A DNA stretch of 17,416 nt from Saccoglossus kowalevskii (Eukaryota > Hemichordata > Enteropneusta > Harrimaniidae), in the NCBI RefSeq assembly GCF_000003605.2, contig NW_003150268.1, forward strand, positions 2,122 to 19,537. Direction: 5' to 3'. This document shows positions 1 through 8,260 of this stretch, one piece after another (position 1 is the stretch's first letter; each line of letters opens with the position of its first letter). The position numbers and the translations under genes were made by a program. The notes below the pieces were generated by a model that saw nothing but the letters and a program-made list of their open reading frames with translations, did not search any database and was not told the origin of the DNA.

Positions 1-55
1 AATATTAGCAATATGATTGGCAATGTTATTGGTACATCATCGTTATATTTAGAAT
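1..55 (+). CDS. Gene A exon: C-terminal end of an upstream Ig domain (cut by window edge)
   Basis: The frame reads [18 protein letters not shown] and ends on one base of a split codon before the donor gtaagt. It matches the end of gene B's fourth Ig exon (..SSRLYLH then T|gtaag) in wording and in splice phase 1. The T joins AT of the next exon to give Tyr (YGP), the usual inter-Ig linker style. It is the last beta strand of an Ig domain; its start lies outside the window. Confidence 0.7.
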
Positions 56-3000
56 GTAAGTTCAAACAACGTTGATCATGCTTGCCAAACGTTTGCATAT
101 ATTTAAGAATCTTTACTTGTGTGTGCATTATAACTATTTTAATAATGTTAAAAACACCTATTATAATGCTATCCTATATTTTGATGTATTTTTTTCGGAT
201 ATCTATCATCACCAACATATATCTTGAAAAATGAATTAAAGGAACATACGTATCTCAATGAAAGTAACTTTAACATTTTTGTTAAGACATGGTAAATTTG
301 AAGAATCGAGCGTATATAGTTACAGAGTGCGATTTGCCAGTTAGTAATAACAAGAGTTACTGAACGAAAAGATGTGAAGTAATCCGGTCTGACGTGAAAC
401 AGAGCACATTGATAAGACAGGATGTGCTGTAGGAAGTCTACAAAAACAGAAGGTTTGCATCAACGATTACATAATGACGAACGAATTCACAATTAACACA
501 ATATTTGTTTTTCAAGATGGACCATGGATAGTTAATGGAGAGAATAACCACCACACTGCAAGCGAAGGTCATAATGTTACGCTAGACTGCATTGTCGATG
601 CTGTGCCGCACGCTGAAGTACTGTGGAGCTATGAAACAGATGAAATAATACACACTACGGAGAATATGGTACATGACGTTCGCGTTATAAATGAGACGCA
701 TGTACATGGTTATCTCCACATTCTTAACATCACTTCAGAACAGTTTGGTAAATACAACTGTACTGGAAGTAATTTGTATGGAGAAGATACTGTTATTGTT
801 ATATTGTCTGTAGAAGGTGTGTGAAATTGAGTTTATTTATAGTATTAGTGCATGGTTTTACTGACAGATGGATGATGATTGGCTATTTCATTAACTTTAC
901 CATGTTTACTTTTTCTTCCTTTTTTCCTATTGTCTAACGTATGATTTCTGGTTATGTGATATACATTGTATATGTCATTATAAAGAAGTTACGTACTATT
1001 ATATGTATTTATTATCTAACAATTGTCTCGCATTTACAGATCATGAAATTGAAGAACCGGGAGAAGGTTCGGTTGGGATAATTATCGTTGTTTTCTTATT
1101 AATAATTTTGATTCTTGCTGGATCCATCGGGGTATCATTATTGGTTGTCTCTAAAAGACGCGGAGCCTCTAAATCAGATAAAGGTACGAATATTGTGTTT
1201 GTACCATGAAGAAGTTCAACTATGAATATTATATTTTTAACGACAAAGTATGTGAACATTCATACGTGAAGTGCACGTACATACCTTTAATAGTGTGTAC
1301 GAACAAGTTGTTACATTTAAATGATATATTCACCATCTTCACTTACAATAAGTACTTTTATTACGAATATTTTATTTTCAGAAGGCAACCAAGTACAAAT
1401 TAGGTAAGTATTCCTTTCATTGTAGGAGAATATTTTAAAACTAGAAGGCGTTTCGATCAATCAATTTTAATGGAAACAAATATTTATTATTAAATCTGAT
1501 ACCTCATGAATTCACATTTATTATGTAAATATATTAGTATGATGTAAATGATTATTTTCAAAGGAATGTTTATGTATTTATTTGTAGAACCGAGACGCAT
1601 GCTTGGAGTTATAAAAATACTGTCGAGTCAGAAAATGTTTATATGGATTTAATATTCGACAAATCATTCAAGCAAGGTAATATTGGATTTACATTAAAAT
1701 GGCAACATTTATACACTACCCATTTGAAATATCTTAGACATAACGCACTTTCACGGGTAATGTTATGAAGTTGCTAAATAAAATGTGTTATTTCTTACAG
1801 CAGGTAAAGAGGCAAAACATGTGAATGTGAGTATGTTATGTATACTAAATACATATTGGCTAAACACATTTGTGATCCATTAATCATTTTCAATCGTCAA
1901 CTGTTTTCGCCAAACCCAGATGGTCCTTCAATAAGACTATTCTTCTTACGGTATCTGTTGATTGTATGGTTGTTTTGTTTTATTGTTATAACACGTGTTT
2001 GTTCATTTCCCTGCGTGCAACAAAGCCGGGTGCGATAGATGTCCCTCTGCAACCGAAAAAAGTATGGAATGGACTGTTCACTGAAATTACAAAAATATAT
2101 ATCACGACAACGAATCGAAAGTCATTATATCTTATGAAACGTGTTAAAGGTGTGTATGTTATACTCTAGTAGCACATAACTCACTTTATATGAACTGTAG
2201 AAGGAGAAAAAAATAGTAGAAGATTTGGGTAGTTTTATTATAACTTGTCTTGTAATTTATGTTGATTACGAAATACTCAGCAAATACATGTATTTGCCAA
2301 TCAAATACCATGGTCCAGCATTACAATGTGTTACTAAACGCACGAACACATCGTACAGCCGCAATGCAATTTTAAATATAACATAACTTGTATTTTCTTC
2401 TATTCCGATAGAGACCGTTGAATACAACGCTGCGAAGTCGTACCTACTCAGGGAAATTGAAGTTATGAAACATATTTCTAAGTACGATAATGTTATCAAG
2501 TACTGTGGCGACTGTGTGACAAAAGGTAAAATAAAAAAACGCATTTTGTTGTCCACAATTACACATTGTGCCTCTATGTATGCAATATTACGGTACTGTA
2601 ATCAAGAGGTTGTTACAAATTATGTTTCAGATCCAATTCACATGATCTTCGAATACTGTCCATTTGGAGATTTAAAGACATATCTTCAAATGTATCGTAA
2701 ACAGTGTGATAAGTCCTGGTTAATGAGTGGTTCTGATTCACCATGGAAAATGGAATTTATTACCTGGTGTATTCAAATAGCTAAGGGACTCTCTTTTATG
2801 GAAAAAGAAGAGGTAAGGTTTTTTGAATTGATTAATTTATGGTGTATGTATGTTGCTATATATATTTATTTATTTATTAATTTAAACTGTGATTTTATTC
2901 TAGATTGTACTGCGAGTATTAACCGCACGTAGTATATTGATTGGTAATGATAGAATTTGCAAAATTACAGACTTAGGATTTTCTACCGCAGTCATGTCTC

Positions 3001-5192
3001 CATCCGAATTTGAAGACAACGTCAAGGTAAACAAGCTAAACAATTTCTATATTTTATGTTGGTGAAATTTTAATAGTGCAGCCCAAAAATGAAAATAATG
3101 ACCAAACCTAATTTTAAACAGAATGACCCAACTAATTTACATATTTAAGCATATAAATCGGGAATTTGGCTAAGCAAATTTCAATCTACTCAATGAATAC
3201 AATGTGAAATGTATTCTATTGTACAATAAATTTTGTAATATTGAATAATTTTTCATGTTTTACTACAAAAGGAAATTTATTGTATTGACATTATACACGT
3301 CAACCAATATGTTACGATTTAAAACATTGGTCATATTTGATACATTGTTGACATTTTCATTGATTTGTCAGATTTTAAGTAATTATACACATTTTGAACA
3401 CGTTGGGTAAAACATTAATCACATCTGTTTGCAATTGACCACATTTAGTACAGGATTTGTATAACCCACAATCTTTGCATTGCTTTCGCCTTTGCAAAAA
3501 ATGAATATTGGGATAGTTTATAACATTTCTTTCTAATATTTTCAGAGAGATCTTCTACCGTTGCGATGGATGGATGTTGCAACAGTTCATAACGAATGTA
3601 ACAACATCTCAAAGATTATTGCTCATATTGTTGAATTATTGTATTTCACTAAGTAATATCTTTCATTTGATATATAAACTGATGATTTTCGAGATTGAAC
3701 CTTTTTAACAATCAATTGGGCTTACCAATTACCTAAAGATAAAGGTAGTTATGGAGCATTCCAGAGAGCTTAAGGCGTACGGGCTAGGGCAGCAAAGGCC
3801 GTACCGATGCTATAAAGGTTTTATCATTTATCTTATAGGTGTAATTACAATTTCACTATGGCGGGACCTCAAACACACGACGTAATTTAGAATGACGCGT
3901 TTTGTTTTGATTGCAAGCCTGGCGCGCTGTGCCGGGTGTGATAGGGGAAATTATTGCCCGGATGTGAGGCGCACTTCGAGGTCGGGCAATACGTGATATA
4001 TATAATAACAATTTGTAATCAATTGAAGATTGGTTACATAATGTCAAATCACGAAACAAAATAATGACAGTAGAGTACGATTATCGTGATTCAGCTCGAG
4101 AGGATAAATTTATTTTGTTTTGAATTGTGCAAAGAAAAATCCGTTCGGCTAGGGAAACACGGTATATATATTGTTAACAGCCCAGGTAAAAGTATATAAG
4201 CTTATTAGGCGTAAGTCAACAAAATTGTATTCAATTATCACCTCTCAGTACTATGTCTGTAACAATTTGTATGTGCTATTATTTACTTATATAAACAGAA
4301 CATGCATATAGACATAACACTGTTCCAGGCATTTAAGTTAGCCGTGATATCCGGCACACAGAACTAATTAAATTGTTGGGATAGTTTAAAATAGTTACTT
4401 CTAATATTTTCAGAGTTGTCTACCTTTGAGATGGATGGCTTTGGAGTCTTTGCTCGACTGTTTTTATACTAGCAAGTCTGATACATGGTCATACGGAATA
4501 GTAATATGGGAAATATTCAGTCTCGGTAAGTCTTTTCTTTTGCAAAAAGCGTTCTATAATATTTACACATACTGGCGACTTGCTAACATGTGTAGGGTTG
4601 TTCTAAAGTAAACGCCATATGCAAATTTTATTTTTTAACTGGATTTGTTTTCAGGTTGTCACCCTTACCCCGAAATGACTGCAACTGATGTTGTCCCAGA
4701 ACTGCAACGAGGATATAGAATGGGACGTCCAACACATTGTAGTAAAAACATGTAAATAACTTTTTGAATAACGTTACTACTCAGTATTTTAGTTATGTTT
4801 TCACATTTGCATATTGCAAAATCAAGACTGATTGTCCGATCTTTAATATAGAAAGTATTTATAATTATACAATAATTATATAAGGGCTTGTATAGTAGAT
4901 ATTTTCTTTTAATTTATTTTTGTTTTCATTTAAGATACAACGTGATGTTGGATTGTTGGAATGAGGAGCCATCATCTAGACCGGAGTATGAGGATACTAT
5001 TTACATACTTCAGTCATTGTTGAATTTGCAACTGGTATGTTTTTTTACATAACTCTGAAACATAACATGCCAAATCAATACAAGAAAATAGTGTCAATGT
5101 TTTTTTTTATTTATATGTGTATTGTGCTTTTCCACCAGGACGACGAAAGCTATAACCACACTGGTGACGATGATGCAAATCAGATATCCTAA
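1..5192 (+). CDS. Gene A: Ig-domain receptor pseudokinase (3' part, 14 exon pieces)
   Basis: A single-pass cell-surface receptor of FGFR/VEGFR-like type, whose 5' part lies outside the window. I join 1-55, 517-816, 1040-1183, 1382-1403, 1588-1676, 1801-1826, 2026-2149, 2412-2525, 2631-2812, 2904-3026, 4414-4525, 4655-4751, 4935-5034 and 5139-5192. All introns are GT-AG, phases match, and the result is 513 residues plus TAA. Order: end of one Ig domain (1-18), full Ig (about 19-118), TM (about 131-155), juxtamembrane (157-212), kinase fold (about 213-495), 17-residue tail. Kept: Lys250 of the VAIK position, Glu268 of helix C, hinge FEYCPFGDL, Asp375 of a DLG motif, Asp416 of SDTWSYG and the CW..RP motif. 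Lost: HRD Asp (Val357), catalytic-loop Asn (Ser362), most Gly-loop glycines, activation-loop tyrosines. Thus phosphotransfer is unlikely (inference from family knowledge), although the open frame argues for a maintained gene. The short segment between hinge and helix E resembles FGFR more than the long VEGFR/PDGFR insert. Confidence 0.85.
56..516 (+). other. Gene A intron (461 nt)
   Basis: Phase-1 intron from donor gtaagt to an acceptor ending tttttcaag. It is AT-rich. A frame runs through its last 43 nt into the next exon, but its ATG at 474 is not a credible start because the Ig exon needs the phase-1 join. No repeat or RNA gene is recognised. Confidence 0.6.
517..816 (+). CDS. Gene A exon: membrane-proximal Ig domain
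   Basis: A 300-nt phase 1-1 exon encoding one whole Ig domain (about residues 19-118 of the visible protein). Landmarks are Cys43 in VTLDC, Trp55 in VLW, and Cys100 in GKYNC, the usual disulfide and core Trp of an I-set-like fold. Several N-x-T/S sites (NVT, NET, NIT, NCT) suggest glycosylation. It is the clear counterpart of gene B's fifth Ig exon, sharing [18 protein letters not shown]-type and LHILN segments. Role inferred: ectodomain part for ligand or partner binding, or spacing. Confidence 0.9.
1040..1183 (+). CDS. Gene A exon: transmembrane segment
   Basis: A 144-nt phase 1-1 exon. An acidic extracellular stalk ([11 protein letters not shown]) precedes about 25 hydrophobic residues (131-155, [16 protein letters not shown]...), followed by the stop-transfer cluster SKRR. 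This places the C-terminal part in the cytosol (type I topology). It corresponds to gene B's TM exon at 16679-16807. The frame continues past the donor gtacga into the intron to a stop at 1207, so an unspliced transcript would give a truncated membrane form. Confidence 0.88.
1382..1403 (+). CDS. Gene A 22-nt juxtamembrane microexon
   Basis: Acceptor tattttattttcag and donor gtaagt flank 22 nt reading EGNQVQI plus a split Arg codon. It enters in phase 1 and leaves in phase 2. Gene B has a 16-nt microexon at the same place with the same phase pair, which supports it despite its size. Confidence 0.72.
1588..1676 (+). CDS. Gene A exon: juxtamembrane tyrosine motif
   Basis: An 89-nt exon, phase 2 in and phase 1 out, encoding a cytosolic stretch with NVYMDLIF around Tyr192. 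The motif also appears in gene B (DVYMDLIL). YMDL fits two known short motifs: YxxL-type phosphotyrosine sites for SH2 domains and YxxΦ sorting signals. Which applies cannot be told here. Confidence 0.78.
1801..1826 (+). CDS. Gene A small juxtamembrane exon
   Basis: A 26-nt exon between acceptor tttcttacag and donor gtgagt, reading AGKEAKHVN after the split codon; phase 1 in, phase 0 out. The acceptor is tandem (acagcag), so a form starting at 1804 lacking one residue is also in frame. Gene B's 38-nt exon at 17341 occupies the same position with the same phases. Confidence 0.68.
2026..2149 (+). CDS. Gene A exon: kinase N-lobe, degenerate Gly-rich loop and VAIK strand
   Basis: A 124-nt exon (residues 213-253), phase 0 in and phase 1 out, donor gtgtgt. 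[14 protein letters not shown] sits where kinases have GxGxxGxV; only one loop glycine remains (Gly228). YLMKRVK matches the VAIK strand and keeps the ATP-contacting Lys (Lys250). The acceptor (gcaacaaag at 2025) is the weakest of the gene and was chosen because it alone gives the needed phase 0 with a leading pyrimidine-rich tract. Confidence 0.75.
2412..2525 (+). CDS. Gene A exon: kinase helix C and strands 4-5
   Basis: A 114-nt phase 1-1 exon reading ..[18 protein letters not shown] then [11 protein letters not shown]. This is the helix C pattern of FGFR/VEGFR-type kinases, with the salt-bridge Glu kept (Glu268), followed by the strand ending in a GxC motif like the GAC of those receptors. 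Confidence 0.85.
2631..2812 (+). CDS. Gene A exon: kinase hinge, short insert and helix E
   Basis: A 182-nt exon (phase 1 in, phase 0 out). [19 protein letters not shown] is the hinge and helix D, close to the EYC..GxL..YL pattern of VEGFR/PDGFR/FGFR kinases. A short polar insert (about 20 residues, [14 protein letters not shown]..) leads into [16 protein letters not shown], helix E. The insert is much shorter than the kinase insert of VEGFR or PDGFR receptors. Confidence 0.87.
2904..3026 (+). CDS. Gene A exon: altered catalytic loop and DLG motif
   Basis: A 123-nt phase 0-0 exon (residues 353-393). [13 protein letters not shown] aligns without gaps to the CIHRDLAARNVLV consensus of RTKs: His is Leu, the catalytic Asp is Val357, the Mg-binding Asn is Ser362. 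DLG (375-377) replaces DFG with Asp kept. The activation segment carries Met383 and Phe388 where VEGFR-type kinases have tyrosines. The reading is direct from sequence; loss of activity is inferred. Confidence 0.88.
3027..4413 (+). other. Gene A intron (1387 nt) with a duplicated exon copy
   Basis: Phase-0 intron, the longest seen in gene A. It holds the decayed exon copy at 3546-3652 (listed separately) and a locally GC-richer stretch at about 3768-3990, which contains a short inverted repeat (attgcccg at 3953-3960, cgggcaat at 3983-3990) of unknown origin, perhaps an inserted element. The rest is AT-rich with nothing recognised. Confidence 0.6.
3546..3653 (+). pseudogene. Decayed duplicate of gene A's APE-region kinase exon (or alternative last exon)
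   Basis: After an acceptor identical over its last 14 nt (ctaatattttcag context) to that of exon 4414-4525, the frame reads [15 protein letters not shown].., matching [14 protein letters not shown].. of the real exon. Further on, [13 protein letters not shown] weakly follows [17 protein letters not shown] with about three residues missing. The key APE-type Glu and SDxWSxG motif are gone. No proper in-phase donor exists: the gtaata at 3653 would leave phase 2 instead of phase 1. From phase 0 the frame stays open for 36 codons to TAA at 3654-3656, so it could act as a truncating terminal exon, but decay is the simpler reading. Confidence 0.7.
4414..4525 (+). CDS. Gene A exon: kinase P+1 loop, APE-type motif and helix F
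   Basis: A 112-nt exon (phase 0 in, phase 1 out, donor gtaagt). [14 protein letters not shown] matches the RTK motif LPLKWMAPE with APE as ALE, Glu kept (Glu404). [22 protein letters not shown] is the highly typical helix F region, with Asp416 kept. It closely resembles VEGFR/PDGFR/KIT-type receptors. Confidence 0.92.
4655..4751 (+). CDS. Gene A exon: kinase helices G-H
   Basis: A 97-nt exon from acceptor ttgttttcag to donor gtaaat, phase 1 in and phase 2 out, reading [21 protein letters not shown] then [11 protein letters not shown]. This is the G.(H/N)PYP....VV..L..G.RM..P..C pattern of RTK C-lobes. Unspliced, the frame would stop at once (ATG TAA), which fixes the donor at 4752. Confidence 0.88.
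4935..5034 (+). CDS. Gene A exon: kinase helices H-I (CW..RP)
   Basis: A 100-nt exon (phase 2 in, phase 0 out) reading [21 protein letters not shown] then [13 protein letters not shown]. The CW(x6)RP motif that stabilises the kinase C-lobe is complete, so the fold end is intact. Confidence 0.9.
5139..5192 (+). CDS. Gene A last exon: short acidic tail and stop
   Basis: After acceptor gtgcttttccaccag the frame reads [17 protein letters not shown] and ends at TAA (5190-5192). The tail is only 17 residues with one tyrosine (Tyr501), short compared with the tyrosine-rich tails of VEGFR/PDGFR receptors, so few docking sites remain apart from the juxtamembrane one. Confidence 0.85.
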   Translation, partial: DDESYNHTGDDDANQIS

Positions 5193-5520
5193 ATATAGTG
5201 AAAATATGATACCGTCGCCTGAAGAATATTAATATTCTAGCAACCACTATGCAAATTACGCTAATATGTAGATTGTAATCACTTTGTAATCACTCTCCAT
5301 GGAAAAGGTTAGGGCTTAAGTAAATATTACAGTGATTGTTGTAGCATATAAGGGCTTTATTTAAACTATACCTGTTATACTATACATACATGGAGAGAGG
5401 GGCTTAAACAGAGAAAATCTAAGCTTCATGAAGCAGATAACTCATTGATTAACATGAAGGTAATTGAGACAAAATATTATTAAAATAAGCTATTAACAAA
5501 TAAAAAAGAAAATAAAATAA
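5193..5520 (+). terminator. Gene A 3' UTR with candidate polyadenylation signals
   Basis: AT-rich sequence after the stop. AATAAA hexamers occur at 5499-5504 and 5511-5516, the first such pair downstream, so the transcript may end near 5520-5540. Within it are a perfect 16-nt palindrome (agaatattaatattct, 5223-5238) and a perfect tandem 11-mer (ttgtaatcact, 5273-5294). In an AT-rich genome the hexamers can arise by chance. Confidence 0.4.
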
Positions 5521-6119
5521 TTAGCAAAAAATTACAATTGATACAAGATTGAGATTGTTTTTTCAATTTAATGTGCTTTCCAGATATATTGCTACATAAA
5601 TATGTAAGGAGGTTAGTTGATACAGCACTGTGTAACTAGTGCATACTGCACTATTTAACTGTTGCAGTTAAGATATTGAAAGCATGGAACATTATGTGTG
5701 GTTTTGTGAGTATGCACAAAACCTGTGGCGAACAAATTATATTTTACTATAGAGTCAGATTTGTCGTAGATCTAGATTATCTTTGAAAAATTTGAAATTG
5801 ACAATATTGAGAATTTTGGAAAACAACGCAAATGCCACAGTGTGTTATTTGTTATTATTTACATATATACATCAACAACGGTGTCAATTGGCAGAGCTTA
5901 TGGAGTATATTAGTATAGCATTATCAATACCAGTGAATGTTATGTCGTCACTGCAGCAGATTATTCGCGATAATGTATCCCATTATTGAGCATCAATGTA
6001 TTTATGTGTATTTTTTTTTATTCATACAGTTTCGTTGGGCTTCAAAGTATTCCTAATCACCGCCCTCCCGTGGAATTTAAAATAACTATTACACAGACAG
6101 GACAGTTGTTAATAACATC

Positions 6120-6340
6120 TACCTTGATGGTTTGAAAACACTAGTGGGGTGGGGTAACGATACAACTACGTACATGTATCCCGGGTACGTATCCCTACGC
6201 ACAGTCGATCCAGCTGGACCACGGCGGTGATCTAGCTTAGCGTAGTGCAAGGCCGCGGCGGACACCGTCGTACCAGTCACGGTGTGCCGTTCGCTCAGGC
6301 GATCTGCAATGCTACTCCACACAACACACCAGTTTCTCAT
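6120..6340. other. CpG-rich patch in AT-rich DNA
   Basis: By eye the stretch is far richer in G, C and CpG than its surroundings (ccgcggcgg, ccgtcg, tcccgggtacg). A 73-codon frame on the minus strand spans it, but the protein has no recognised motif. It may be a regulatory patch, an exon of an unseen gene, or a transposon remnant. Confidence 0.4.
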
Positions 6341-6410
6341 TTACTCGCAATGTAAATGAGGACAATACAATACTATTTGATGGATTAAAACTAGTTTCTT
6401 TTATAGTTTA

Positions 6411-7712
6411 CCATATGGGATTGAGGAAACAATTTCCAGAACGACATTTTAAATTATTCGGATTCACGGGCCAGTGAACCCACTGGTATTGACAACGCTA
6501 CAAAATAATAACAATTATAATGAACTCTACGCCATCCCATAATGGACGCATACACACTTTTTGCTCCAGATTATGTACTCGGCTCACGCCCCCTACATAT
6601 ATGTCGACCATTATGCAACCCATTATTGGTTGGCAGGTCGTTCATTATTGTTTTAAAAAATGGAAATAGTAGAGTAACTCCAGTAGAGTATATGAACCGC
6701 ATGCTATTTTTTTTACATTCTAAGTCATTGATATCGTGTTATTGAAATATAATACTTTAAGAGCATTGCCGTCTGTGTTTAAAATAAGTATATTAATTAT
6801 ACAAGTATGACAGATGAATGCAAGGATATATAGAATTTTTGTGTGTTCGGTAAATTATGATATTAAAATGTAATAATCTCACGTCTTAGCGAGTACTGAA
6901 CAGAACATATCAATAACACGTGGTATTTGTATTCTACAGCATTTTTATTACAAACATTGTAGACCGTCAATTTATAGTCTATACCCCATCTTCTCGATTA
7001 TTCGATGTATAAAAGCCAGCAAGGAAACCAGCTATTGTGTGTATTTCAACCATTGTTGGAGTACCATAACATGTACCACGCAGCACAATTCATCCCAAAG
7101 GTCACTTATGTTTGGAGTAATGTTTGATAAGCAAGGTGCATGTCCTGCAATCCTTTGATATGCAAAACAGTTACCCATAAGTCAGAACTGAGTTTGGCAT
7201 CATCGTTAATATCGCCACCACAATTTTTCTGTGTCAAACGTATGACCCAAACAATGGAAATACTTCAAGAAATAATACATGAACTCTTTCCATCTATATC
7301 ATTATTATATTAATTTATTGTAATCCAAACACTACGGCCATGTACGACACAGTAACATAAATTAATACATGGAATCAATTGATTTCCAGAAGAGCACTTC
7401 ATTAACCTTTATTTCCCGGCCTGTTACACATCTTATAAAAATGAATTCTATCGCGTGATTGATAATCACAGGATTTTTTTTTTAATTTGTGGGAGTTCGG
7501 TAACCTAGAATATTCAAATGTGATAGTCACATGTCTAGGCGAGTAATACATTAAACAGAAGATAAACAGTGGTATTCGTATTCTACAGAGTTCGCTTTAC
7601 AAATATTGTATATCATCAATTTAGGGTAAATGACCCTTGCGTCTTCAATGTACTAAGATGAAAGCGAGCAAACAAATTCTGCACTACCAATTTTGCACAA
7701 TTTTCAACCATA
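6411..7712 (+). repeat. Diverged direct duplication (6411-7060 and 7365-7712)
   Basis: Two copies align in order. Block 1: atttccagaacgacatttt..cgggccagt (6434-6476) with atttccagaagagcacttc..cggcctgtt (7384-7425). Block 2: ttcggtaa....gagtac.../ggtatttgtattctacag (6846-6945) with ttcggtaa....gagtaat../ggtattcgtattctacag (7496-7589), continuing to tcaattta and tttcaacca. The first copy has about 300 extra nt (about 6545-6822). Edges are approximate. Nothing protein-coding is evident; it could be an old tandem duplication or two copies of one non-autonomous element. Confidence 0.6.
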
Positions 7713-8167
7713 TATTTCTAGAAAAACGCATAAGACCTAACTAACTTTTGAAATGTGAGTTTTTATATTTGTGAATTTATTTTTGAATATTATCTATACT
7801 TTATAGTTAGTGTGCCCCCATCGGTTTATTCGCATATATAAAAACACCTATTATGTTGGCAATATTGTTCTGGTCGACCAAAACCGTATTATCCAGCAGT
7901 TGAGACGTCGACAACGTCGATATAGACAAAATGGTCTTACCATAGTTGTAACGCCACACATTGGAATATTTTTTAATATAGTTCAATTAACTTTAATATA
8001 GTTGTGATATGAACTCGATTAAAAAACGCGTTTCTATATAGGTTTGTGCTTTAATTGGAGTTTAATTTAACTCAATTACAATGCAATATAAGTAACGTGG
8101 AATTGCGTTTTAATTAAGTTTAATTAAATAAAAGTTGAATATCCCGTGACTGAAAATAGAAATGTTT

Positions 8168-8260
8168 GCGAAGCTTAGGTTTAGTAAAGGGGGAAGGTAA
8201 ATTTAGTAATATTAATATAAGTGTACCATACATTCTTCCTTTATTAAGCCTAGCTTCGAA
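8168..8260. repeat. Imperfect inverted repeat, about 28-nt arms
   Basis: The left arm (8168-8196, gcgaagcttaggtttagtaa..) pairs with the right arm (about 8232-8260, ..ttaagcctagcttcgaa) with several mismatches and G-T pairs, around a loop of about 36 nt containing aatattaatata. It could be a hairpin or the inverted termini of a tiny element; no target duplication was recognised. Confidence 0.5.

Larger units (their letters stand above)
3508..4525 (+). repeat. Tandem exon duplication: 3508-3652 and 4376-4525
   Basis: Both copies begin in intron with ttgggatagttta, run through an acceptor ending ttctaatattttcag and continue into coding sequence (CTACC.TTG.GATGGATGG). Similarity is high over about 65 nt, then fades. 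Intervening 3653-4375 is unrelated or inserted. Confidence 0.75.

Noticed and set aside
1206-1403. 65-codon frame overlapping the first juxtamembrane intron and microexon
   Set aside because: It is intron sequence in another frame; the microexon is read in the phase set by the TM exon.
2266-2556. 96-codon minus-strand frame
   Set aside because: It is the antisense shadow of the helix C exon and its upstream intron.
3950-3992. tRNA or tRNA-derived element in the GC-richer part of the gene A intron
   Set aside because: The inverted arms and a ttcga word are suggestive, but A and B boxes and a cloverleaf cannot be laid out.
5783-5989. 68-codon plus-strand frame after gene A
   Set aside because: No family match I can name, no clear splice sites, and no similarity to gene A or B exons; kept as intergenic.
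6119-6340. 73-codon frame on the minus strand in the CpG-rich patch
   Set aside because: No recognisable motif or splice partner; frames stay open easily in GC-rich sequence.
7810-8001. 63-codon frame with an Arg/Gln-rich stretch
   Set aside because: No motif, AT-rich context, and no splice or promoter support.
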